A stretch of 64,000 nt of DNA from Morinoia aosen (lineage: Eukaryota; Arthropoda; Malacostraca; Amphipoda; Talitridae): assembly GCA_030386875.1 (NCBI GenBank), contig CM059571.1, positions 29,630,355-29,694,354 of the forward strand, written 5' to 3'. Positions 22,151 to 31,735 of this stretch are shown one piece after another. The first letter of the stretch is position 1; each line of letters begins with the position of its first letter. The position numbers and the translations under genes were made by a program. The notes under the pieces were generated by a model. That model was not told where the DNA came from. It worked only from the letters and a program-made list of their open reading frames with translations, and did not search any database.

Positions 22151-24254
22151 CCCTACATACAATGTCACATGGAAGCCACGTGGTTAGGTGCTGGTTACGT
22201 GGATTTTAGTTGGCAAAATGGATTTACCACTGAATATACTCATCATAGCCATACTACTACTTTGCATGCTGGATTTGATACGTGGGATCCACGTGTGATT
22301 TCCTATTAGCTACCACATTGCCTTCAAATAAATTTTTTCCACATGGGAGGCACGTGTGTATGCAACGTACTTGCTTATGAACAGCTTTTAAGAAAATATT
22401 GTGTATATGTAAATTATAAATTTTTGTTGTATGTTTTTGATATAATGTCAAAGATTCCTTTCAGAGCACATATTAAATTCTGCATTTATAACCAATTACA
22501 CGTTTACACATCAGATTAGTCCCAAATTCAAGTATTATTTGCTTGATGGTCAAAAATATATACGTTATTATTTGAAGTATTCAGGTTCAAGCTGAGGTAG
22601 AAACTACTTGTGCTAAAAAATCTAACATTTGCCTTTTTAAGACTTAGTTGTGTCTTATTCAGTTTTAATGCTCATTTTAAACATTTTTAATAATTAATAA
22701 AGTAATCATTGATTATGAAATATTAGCTGATTATCTCTTTGAACCAAAAATTGGGAAAACTAAATTCTATAAATGCGTCTGGTGCGATTTTAAAAGCTTT
22801 CGTAAAATAATATTGAAAGACAGAACACACCAATGAATATATTGATATACACACATGAAACTATTTGGATAAGTTTTGACGTTTCGATTTCGAAAGAATG
22901 TGCATCTGGCAACTACCCCTCCTCTCAAACGTTGTGGCGCCTCCTATTCAAACTTCCGTGCTCCGTCTTCCGTGACCGTTACTTAGTTCTGCTCAAGACG
23001 TGATGGTGTTAATTGTGCTCCTGTGTATTTCTAGGAACATCATTCAATTCGCAGTATTAATGAATCTAAGTGGAAGATAGGGGTAATTAACAAGACGAGC
23101 TTTTCACTGTCCATATTAGAGACATTAAAACTGAGCATAGTTTTCATGCGCTGCTGGTTAAAGCGATACGACTGGTTAATTTCTCTCCATTACTTTCTGT
23201 TGAACTGTAGCTCATTTTGGTACTGAAGCCGTGAACAATAATCTGATTTTATTACAATAATTCTCTCATAAGCACGACGTTGTGATGAGAAGTGATAAGT
23301 CGCTGGAAATCGTGTAAGATTATTATACAGAGTTATAGTTCTTAAATATATGTAAACCTTTCGACGACAATGATGACTTTAATTGCACCATTTCTCGTTT
23401 GCGCCGAAAGAATGAAATATCGTTTAATTCTTTTTCTTGTGATTCATTTTGTTGCTTTGTGGTACTTATGCTATAAAATATATTTGCGTAAGCATTTCAA
23501 TTTGAAATACCGCCAAAGAAATCCATCATTACAATTATTCGTTGGTAGGATGTTGTTTCTTATTTCATTATTTATTTTGTTAACCTTCATTTTGAGGGTT
23601 TAACAGTCTTCACATTATGGATGAGGTTTGTGAGTATAATTCATTTTGTCAATGTTTTTTCTAAATTTGTCATGATACACTAGAAATGTACGATGAAGGA
23701 CAAATTTACACCCTAAAATGCATAAACATGTATTCACAACCATTATATATGAATTTGAACGGATTGGAAGTGAATTGTTAGAAAATTTTCATGCATTTGA
23801 AGGGTAAATTCATTCTTCATAGTTCATTTTTTATAGAACCATGATGTTTCGAATGTGAACATTGAAGTTAGCGCTGCCATTTTATCATATTTAAGGAATT
23901 GAATTTGTTTCTAAGAAATGTTAACAAAATCCAAGAATGAACAATTCAGTTAGTACAATTTCTCGATTTTGATTGATGAAGTTTGCGGTGCCATTATATT
24001 ACAGAAATTTGATTTGCTTTAATAAAAATGTTACAATTCATAACTGAACAATACATCTGTCATCATGATTTTTCGAGTTTGAATATTGATATTCCCTGCC
24101 ATAGTATTAGTGGACTTTAATTTTTTCTAAAAATCATTGCAAAATTAAACAAAAAATTCCTTGCTGACGGTCAGTTTTTTCCATTCCAAAGTAATGTGGT
24201 GGATATCTGCCCTGGATAAAATTTATGAACGCGCTTTTACTACGAACACCCAAA
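22151..24254. other. Left unique part of D, no gene seen
   Basis: AT-rich apart from a more balanced patch near 22900-23000. A 77-codon open frame at 23370-23603 has two hydrophobic stretches, but the region is T-rich, which makes such frames common. No domain is recognised. Confidence 0.45.
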
Positions 24255-25895
24255 CCGGGTGTCCGACAAAAATATCCCCGACTTTTCGATTGATATCTCC
24301 GCAATCAATTATCGTATTTTAAATGTAGTTTTTTACAATGTAGCAAATTTAGTTTCTTTTTCGAATAATTTAACTTTTTGAAAATCGTTCAATAACCACT
24401 TACCCAATTGAAAATCAAGGACGTATCGCCGGTGTATTAAGGACGTGAGGGTCGATTATGCACGATTTATAGGCTAGTCGGCCTGCTCTGCTTTAACACT
24501 GCCTCTACGCGCCCCAAACCAAGCGCGGTCAAGCTCGGACGTGAAATTCATAGTTGGCCTTGGATGGTTCGAAGGCGCAAAATTTTCAGTTGATTAACGG
24601 TTGTAACATTTGAAAGCGGCATGACTCAATGATCAATCTGTCAGTTAATGACAGCGTGTCATCGTGAGCGTACTGGCGGTTACTGCCTCTGCAAATGTTG
24701 CGTTTGGTGTTTCGACTGTGTTCTTCACAATCATTGCGTTAGGCAAATTGTGACGTAGTATTGCATCAGATGCCCAAAACATGTTTATTGATATTAAATT
24801 GATTGTTTACTTGGATGTTGTGGCGATCAGCCGTTATGCTCATCCTCAGATTTTTCTCGTCACTTCTCGAGCTCAAGCTGAGTTCAATTTTTTAAACATA
24901 GTTATGTGAAGTGTTGTTCGTCCAACTGTTTTGAAACTAGAACAGTGGTATTCAAATCGAAGTACTCTGGATAGTTTACTGAGCAGGTTTACGGAACAGT
25001 TCACATTCACTTGATTCATTTGCAAGTTTTTCACAGAGTGGCTATAAAGACTTTTTTTTCAAATGTGTATTGATGTCACAATAAGTTACTTATTTTCACG
25101 ATATTAATAAGTGCAAATGCTGACATTGAACAATAAATTAAACCAATGTGCTTTTCACAGTGCTTTGTATCAGTGCCAACAAGAATAGAGGAAAACGCTG
25201 GTGATAAACCAAAACTGTGAGTTTATAATGAAAAATCGATTGCTCTAAATATGTATCATGGCCAAAAAATAGCACAACGTTGTATGACTCTTGCACTTTT
25301 GGGACTTAGCACTCCTACAGGGTCCGAGAGATGTGAATTTGGGTCATTTTATATTGTAATTATCGTTTTGCCTTGTCATGAGACATTTTTTATTCATTTT
25401 CTTACTGTCCATGCTATGTCGTCTTCAACTATTCTCTTGTTTAATTTGTTTTTCAAGATTTGTAATTCTGTGCATTGAGTCCTGCGCAACAGTGCACCCT
25501 ATCTATCATTTGTGGTTATGGTTTATTGCAAATACTTTTTTGGTAGTTAATTGCGCTAGCTAATTGTGCTCTAATTTTTTCTCTAAAACCGCATTAGTAA
25601 CGCAAGGAAATTCATTTGTGCTATTCTTTGCCTTTGCTTGCCATTTGGTGCTCTAATGAAATAATTTTCAGTCTTTGAACTTGTTATTTGAAATGCTGTT
25701 CAGCATCCAGCCAATAAACAAGCACATTCAGTCAACTTTAAGTGCCTACGTATGTAATTTATGAATGATGCATTTCTTTTGCAAAATTTTTTTTTGCTGG
25801 TTCATTGGTTACCCAGCTGTTGCAGGGTATTGAAAATTTACGTTGTCACTCTAATTCCATCCGTTATGTTCTTTAATGATATTCAAAATGTTCCC

Positions 25896-26155
25896 CTCCC
25901 TCAGGGGGATACAACTATTGTATCTATGGGAAGTAGCGCTCCCTGGGGGACAATGTGAGGGCCCGAGCTAAAGGTTAGGTAGGCCTTTTTGTTAAAATAA
26001 CATAGGTTTTTGCTTTGTTACGGACCATATTTTTTTGGTTCACTGCTGTCCTGTTTTTTCTGCACCTACTACTTTCTTCTTCAACTTCGATCTTGTTTCA
26101 TGAACTTCTTTCCCATCTTACTGTTTCTATGACCCTTCAGCATAGATTCCTCATT
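25896..26155 (+). repeat. Repeat G, copy 1
   Basis: Direct-repeat partner of 28357-28615. Shared landmarks are GGGATACAACTATTGTATC (itself a GATACAA/TTGTATC palindrome), GAGGGCCCGAGCTA and CTACTACTTTCTTCTTCAAC. It has no coding potential; class unknown. Confidence 0.65.
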
Positions 26156-26454
26156 TTCTTATCTCCATACTAAATGGTGCCTTCCTCCGTCCTCTTTTTG
26201 ATACGTTCTATTTTGTAGCGGATGAGGAGGCCTAAACTAACTAATAATTTAATCTAATTTTCAAATAGTTCCCTCCAGGCAAATCATTTCCATAATGAAC
26301 AAAAATGTGAGAGATCTATCGAGAATACCATGCATGTATAATGTACATGAGCGTTGAAATGGCTCTCTTTACACTTGAGTTGATATTACTTTATATTAGG
26401 AAAAAAATATAATATGATAGATTTTATTTGTTTATTTCTTGATGTATAGATTAT

Positions 26455-26458
<4 letters not shown>

Positions 26459-26506
<48 letters not shown>
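26459..26506. repeat. (TA)n microsatellite
   Basis: About 22 uninterrupted TA units sit at the end of the left Penelope arm. Confidence 0.9.
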
Positions 26507-26508
<2 letters not shown>

Positions 26509-26669
26509 GTATATTTGGTAGTAACCCTTTCTTGATACAGGTTTCATTAAAAATAATGCCATATTGATTATTAATAATAGTTTTGTTCAAATTTTCTAGT
26601 TTTCGGGAGAGTTTACTTTGATCGAAATTTATTGAATTTAAAAGCTCCCCTAACGTTTTGTGATTAAAA

Positions 26670-26716
26670 TTTTGCGACGCGTTTCGTCCTGTGTCCACGG
26701 ACATCATCAGGCTAAA
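26670..26716 (-). ncRNA. Hammerhead ribozyme (Penelope type), apparently intact core
   Basis: The minus strand reads CTGATGA, stem II GTCC/GGAC with a 9-nt loop, GAAA, a palindromic ACGCGT and the cleavage triplet GTC. Stem I pairs GC with GC and, after an A-A mismatch, three A-U pairs. A very short palindromic stem III is the known feature of Penelope hammerheads, which are thought to work as dimers. Activity is inferred, not shown. Confidence 0.65.
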
Positions 26717-26916
26717 ACTAGTTTGAGTTGTGCAGCTAATAAAATGGAGAAGTGGGCAGAGTGGCTGCGGTTACCCGAATGTAGAAATGTGCATTTGATG
26801 CAAGTTAGAAGGTGTACAGTTGGTCTGCGAAGTGAGGAGGGCTAGGCGACCTAGGTTCCGTAGTGGAAGGTACATTCTCCGTTCTCAATTTTATTAGCTG
26901 CACATCTCAAACTATT

Positions 26917-26963
26917 TTTAGCTTGATGATGTCCGTGGACACAGGACGAAACGCGTCGCAAAA
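26917..26963 (+). ncRNA. Hammerhead ribozyme copy with mutated core
   Basis: The same layout as the inverted partner at 26670-26716, but the core reads TTGATGA instead of CTGATGA. This position (C3) is essential in hammerheads, so this copy is probably inactive. Stem II, GAAA and the GTC triplet are unchanged. Confidence 0.6.
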
Positions 26964-27091
26964 TTTTAATCACAAAACGTTAGGGGAGCTTTTAAATTCA
27001 ATAAATTTCGATCAAAGTAAACTCTTCCGAAAACTAGAAAAACTGAACAAAACCATTATTAATAATCAATGTGGCATTATTTTTAATGAAA

Positions 27092-27117
27092 CATATATAT
27101 ATATATATATATATATA
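27092..27117. repeat. (TA)n microsatellite
   Basis: About 12 TA units directly follow the right Penelope arm, mirroring the longer tract on the left arm. Confidence 0.9.
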
Positions 27118-27118
27118 A

Positions 27119-27462
27119 ACGGTGTTATGTAATTCGATGCGCAGATTTTAACCAAATGCAGAAAAACGCAAAATGAAACGATTTTAATGAGTGACAAAAC
27201 CTCGAAACTGCTTTGTTTTCGAGAAATGACCTGAAATAATTTCAGATCCCCGTAAGAATGGGCTTGACATGCAGCCAACGAGTAAAAACGAAACTTCTTT
27301 GGCACTCGCTTCAGGCTATTCTTACAGGAATCTATAATTATTTCAGATCATCATTTCTCGAAAACAAAGAAGTTATGAGGTTTTGTCACTCCTGAAAATC
27401 CGTTTTATTTTGCGTTTTTCTGCCTATGGTTAAAATCCGCATCGCATCACACAACACCCTGT
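27119..27462. mobile_element. Foldback MITE, 344 bp
   Basis: The left half, from ACGGTGTTATGTAATTCGAT, is the reverse complement of the right half, ending ATCACACAACACCCTGT. The arms share CAGATTTTAACC / GGTTAAAATC, TTTGTTTTCGAGAAATGA and TGCAGAAAAACGCAAAAT. No protein is encoded. It sits directly between the Penelope pair and E2. Confidence 0.7.
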
Positions 27463-27467
27463 AAATA

Positions 27468-28346
27468 CCGGGTGTCCCACAAAAATGTCCCCGACTTTTC
27501 AATTGATTGTATATCCGCTTTAAATTAATATATTTGAAAAGTCTTTTTTCACAATGCAATGAATTTTGTCCCCTTTTCGGATAATTTAAGTTTTTGAAAA
27601 TCGTTTACTAACCACTTTACAGTGATCGATTTGCTGAAACCGGTAGAACAACTAATTGCTCATAGGAAAAGTTCTCAAAACGACACTGGTGTTCTTCATT
27701 TCTCAATACATTACTTACTTCCTTATTTCATCATTTGAAGACACCTAAAATGCAGCTCACTCACGATCAAAGAATTTTCCTCGTATTAGAATATGAAGCA
27801 ACGGTAAACTGTGAACAAGTAAGGGGAGCATTTAATTTTCTTTCTAATTTTCTAACTGTACGATACACAGTTTTCTTATCGGACGTGTATCTTCCCGGAA
27901 ATTTTTCATTAATTGCTCTTCGAACTTTTTCACAGTTTTTCGTTGCCTCATATTCCAATACGATGAAAATCATTTGTTCGTTAGTGAACTGCATTTTAGG
28001 TATCTTCAAACAATGAAATAAGGGAGTAAAAAACTTCTCAGAGCGTTTAAATACTTGGTGGTATGTAGGATACATCATTGTGAAATTATTATAAACAGTA
28101 AGTATTGAGAAATGAAGAACACAAGTGTTGTTGTTTTTAAAACATTTCCTTAGAACAATTATATTTTCTACCTCTTTCAGTAAATCGAACACTGTAAAGT
28201 GGTTATTAAACGATTTTCAAAAAATTAGACTATTCGAAACGGAAACAAAATTTAATTCATTGTGAAAAAATACATTTTAAAAATGTTAATTTAAAGCGGA
28301 GATATAATCATTTAAAAACTCCGAGACATTTTTGTGGGACACGCGA
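27468..28346. mobile_element. Foldback element E2 carrying two inverted transposase N-termini
   Basis: Ends CCGGGTGTCCCACAAAAATG (left) and the inverted TTGTGGGACACGCG (right), flanked by TA on both sides. The arms are long inverted repeats. The left arm starts an ORF at 27750 (plus) with MQLTHDQRIFLVLEYEAT. The right arm starts one at 27994 (minus) with MQFTNEQMIFIVLEYEAT, then NEKFPGRYTSDKKTVYRTV. This matches the helix-turn-helix DNA-binding domain (DUF4817-type) at the N-terminus of many insect mariner-like transposases. The catalytic domain is absent in both directions. Confidence 0.7.
27820..27994 (-). pseudogene. Transposase N-terminal helix-turn-helix fragment (right arm of E2)
   Basis: From the ATG at 27994 the minus frame gives about 58 residues with the pattern IVLEYEATKNCEKVRRAI followed by FPGRY...KKTVYRTVRKLE. 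This is typical of the DUF4817-type DNA-binding domain that recognises transposon ends. It then runs into the opposite arm. The mirrored left-arm copy (27750-27830, plus) decays sooner. It could bind the inverted ends but cannot transpose on its own. Confidence 0.6.
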
Positions 28347-28356
28347 TATAATGTAG

Positions 28357-28615
28357 ACACTCCTCAGAGGGATACAACTATTGTATCTATGGGAGCTAGC
28401 GCTCCCAGGGAGGAAAATGTGAGGGCCCGAGCTATGAGTTAGGTAGGCCTTCTTTTTGCTGAAATAAAATTTTTTGTTATGTTAAAGGACCACATATTTT
28501 CGGTTCACTGCTGTCCTGTTTTTTAGCGCCTACTACTTTCTTCTTCAACTTTGATCTGGTTTCATGAACTTTTTTCTCAACTTACTGTTTTTATACCCTT
28601 TCTGCGCAGATTCCG
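28357..28615 (+). repeat. Repeat G, copy 2
   Basis: Same landmarks as copy 1 at 25896-26155, in the same orientation. It starts 11 bp after E2 ends. The DNA between the copies (the Penelope pair, MITE and E2) lies between two related sequences and could be deleted by recombination between them. Confidence 0.65.
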
Positions 28616-28839
28616 CGTTCCCTTAAAACGTTGACTACGTTTGTGCGATTGCTACGGTTGGTTCGGTTAAGTTGTGAGTAGCAGAATTTAGAAACTCTGT
28701 ACTGCTCAAGTCCATTCTTGTCCTTTCTAAAAGGTGTGAGAAATAAAAGTGTACTATAATTTTTACCAGGTAGGTTCAAATCAATTCTATAAAAGGTAGT
28801 GAAATTATGGAAATGCTATTCATTTATGCCGGTATTTAA

Positions 28840-30024
28840 GGACACCGTCTAGGTAAAAAAAAAGTCCGTTATTTATAGATGGATTTCTCTGAAATTTTCA
28901 CAGTAGGTGTGAAATGATCCAAATATCATTTGTTATTTCGACGAAATTTTTGTATCTGCACTGGATTTTTTTTTATTCTCGAAAAATATGATAAAATAAG
29001 TGTTTTTTTAAAATCCTACTACTTCTACAATTTTGAAGTTACAGAACCAGTACTTCGTTTTTAGATTGCTTAGATGTCTATATAACCACTCGCAATAGGG
29101 AATTTCGATAACTTTTTTTTTGGATTTTGGGAAAAAAAGAAAAAAAATGAACTTTTTTTCATTTTTTTTTTCATCTCGTGTAATTTTCAAAAGAATAAAT
29201 TTATCAAAAAATGCTATTGCGAGAGGATACACCTTGCTGAGCCCTATCGAATGGTATATAAACCATTCTCGTAGCTCTAAAATTGTGGAAGTAGTATCAT
29301 TTGAGAAACCAATAATCAAGTTTCCATAAAAACGAGTTTTTTCACAAAAAAATTGTTTTTCTTTTTATCTTTTGAACTACAGGGATTCTACAATGAACTA
29401 TTGAGCGTTTGTAGCTCTTTTCAAGCCCTTTCGATTGATATAATTTACATTGCTGTAGCTCTGTAACTCTGAGAAAAAATATACAACAAAAGAGAATAGG
29501 TGTAATTCATGAAAACAATTAATTTTTTTAATTTTTTATTTTCTTTCGACCAAAAAACGTTTTTTTGTCAAGTCAACTACTTTGTTTTATAGCTCTTTTC
29601 AAGCCCTTTGGATTGGTGTGCTCACCATAGCTGTAGCTATGATACTGCAGCTGTTATCGAGCTATGAATGAAAGCTGCGGCATCATGGATACGGCAGGAC
29701 AACTAAATTCTGAAATTGTCAAAAATCATGAGAAAAATGGTTTTTCAGCGTTAGAATGTTTTGTTTGAATAATGGAAGCACTTTGAGTAGCCCATTAACG
29801 AACTATAATGCCATTCCCGCAGAGAAACGCTCAATTGACTCCCAATAATGAGGGGGGGAGGGTTCAAGGTCACTCCACCCCCATCGCTTTCCCCCCCTCT
29901 GGTGGGCGCACTATTCGGAGTAGACGAAAAAGAAAAGTACCAATGGAAGCGCAAGAAAATTCTCTAAGATGCATATATAAACAGAAAATCAACACATAAC
30001 CTGATTTCTACCTAGACGGTGTCC
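28840..30024. mobile_element. MITE with 16-bp perfect inverted ends and TTAA flanks
   Basis: GGACACCGTCTAGGTA (28840) and TACCTAGACGGTGTCC (ending 30024) are perfect inverted repeats, and TTAA lies outside each end. TTAA duplication is the piggyBac hallmark, although a TA-type element with longer ends cannot be excluded. No transposase is present. The interior includes an inverted repeat at 29019-29298 (CTACTTCTACAATTTT / AAAATTGTGGAAGTAG) with an A/T-rich centre. Confidence 0.65.
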
Positions 30025-30028
30025 TTAA

Positions 30029-31570
30029 TGTACCTAATGGTACACATATGATATGTCCCAAAATGTAGTGCACGTGTTGATATTTGTTTGTTACATGCAG
30101 CATTTTAAATGGATTGTGATTTCATTTTCAATTCTTATTTTATTTTGGCGTTTCATTGGTGAGAAGGCTGTGATTAATGGAAGTAAGATATTCATGTAAA
30201 TTTTAATGTAGAGAATGTTTCATTTTTGTAATAAAAGTTCAAGAAAGAGCGGGATTCTATGTGCTTTCTAATGTTATGCTTCTCCGCATAACTGTGTAAG
30301 GAATATCGCTAAGGATCCGAATAATCGTCCGGCCAACGACTTATTCATAAAGGATTCAAAAGACCAAATAATAAGCCTGATTTCTGCGAGAAAACATTGC
30401 AACGTTACGTCCTAGAACAATCGACTCTTCAGGAACAACGCCCAGACGACGTCGATACGCGTTACGAACGAAGACGCTAACGGAAGATGCTAAGAACCTC
30501 AACGGATGTCTTCATTTGCTTTAATTCATATGTTTAACATTGTTTTGTGGGGATTTTTATATAGTAATGAGGGTGAGGTTAATGATGTATGTTTTCTATT
30601 CGATAGTAGGGATGTATCACGTTCTTATTGGTAACCTTGTTAAGTCGTTATTCAAACTTGGCACCTCAAGGGGACGCCGGACGCGGTTGCCTGAGGGAGA
30701 GCGGCAGTAGAGGCTGGGACACGATCACAAGCAGCCGCATACGAGTTTGTTCCTCTACCTTGGTCCAGTTGGGCCGAGGCTTGCCTTTTAAATTCACTAC
30801 TCAAAGCCATCCTAGAATATCTGTGCCCTCATTCGCTCGAAAGTGATTAACTTCAAGAATACTCAACTGCAGTGCCAGCATAACGTAAATTAGAGATTGT
30901 CAATCTAGACTGCTGTCGGCATAGCCCCAGCCATCAACCCGGTCTCTCTGCCCTCAACCAAATATGGCGATCTTGCTCCAGCGCGCCAGCCAGGCGACAT
31001 TCAGACTGCGAGACCAATCTCCAAATCTCAAGATAAGTTTCCCTCTGATTTCATGTCAAACCCCAGTCCCCACTCAAGCTTCTGAGTATATTAGGATGTG
31101 AATGCGTAGATCGCGTGCGTTCAATTAATGCGTATTTTCGATGATTAATGTCTCAATATTTTCCTGTGTCCAATAGCGAATTTCTTTAATGTCCTTGTGT
31201 TCTTCATATCCTTTAGATAGTTAGGAAAGGAGGATGATGTGATTTCAGAAGGAAAGTAATAATGTTTGAAGCCAGGAAACACGGCTAGAATGCACGATTA
31301 ATTTATGGCCTTAAGTCGCTCGTAACGCTCACCGAAGATTGAATTAAATATTTATACAGAAACCCTGTATTGGTGGCAGCTACCTTGATATTACCAAGTA
31401 GAAAATATATGAATGGTGACGAATAATCTTGATGTCACGACTAATAACATAACATGGAAAAAATATCATGCATCGCAACAAAGAATAACGGCAGAGAAAA
31501 TGAAGACCGTGACCTCAGCGAGACAAAATAAAGAGGGTCACGACACTAATGTATTGTCTTATGTACCTGA
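30029..31570. other. Interior of F, no gene seen
   Basis: A somewhat G+C-richer stretch at 30400-31080 contains a 72-codon open frame at 30628-30846 with no recognisable domain or splice signals. Nothing else can be supported. Confidence 0.4.
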
Positions 31571-31735
31571 GCTCCCAGTTGCACGTGCCTCGATCTCATT
31601 GGATGTACAATATTGTTCTGAGCTAGCTTAATGAGTCAATACATTCACAATGCAGTAAGTGTGAATGTATTGTAAGATCCAAAGCTTCCAGTGCAATATT
31701 GTACACTCCAAGAGGCGAGGCACGTGCAACCGGGA
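31571..31735. repeat. Long imperfect hairpin
   Basis: CCCAGTTGCACGTGCCTCG at the left mirrors CGAGGCACGTGCAACCGGG at the right. GTACAATATTGT is mirrored by ACAATATTGTAC, and the tip is AATACATTCACA / TGTGAATGTATT. The overall fold covers about 165 bp close to the right end of F. Confidence 0.65.

Larger units (their letters stand above)
26507..27091. mobile_element. Head-to-head pair of Penelope-like 5' ends
   Basis: The left arm (26507-26751, minus) and right arm (26876-27091, plus) are inverted copies around a spacer of about 125 bp. Each carries a hammerhead motif and then the start of an ORF: NHKTLGELLNSINFDQSKL, then a Leu/Lys/Asn-rich helix and NNQYGIIFNETC, which looks like the N-terminal region of Penelope proteins. 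Both reading frames run into (TA)n tracts within a few codons, so only about 60-70 codons remain on each side. Confidence 0.6.

Noticed and set aside
29008..29329. Overlapping frames of 103 and 69 codons on opposite strands
   Set aside because: They arise from an A/T-rich inverted repeat inside the TTAA-flanked MITE.
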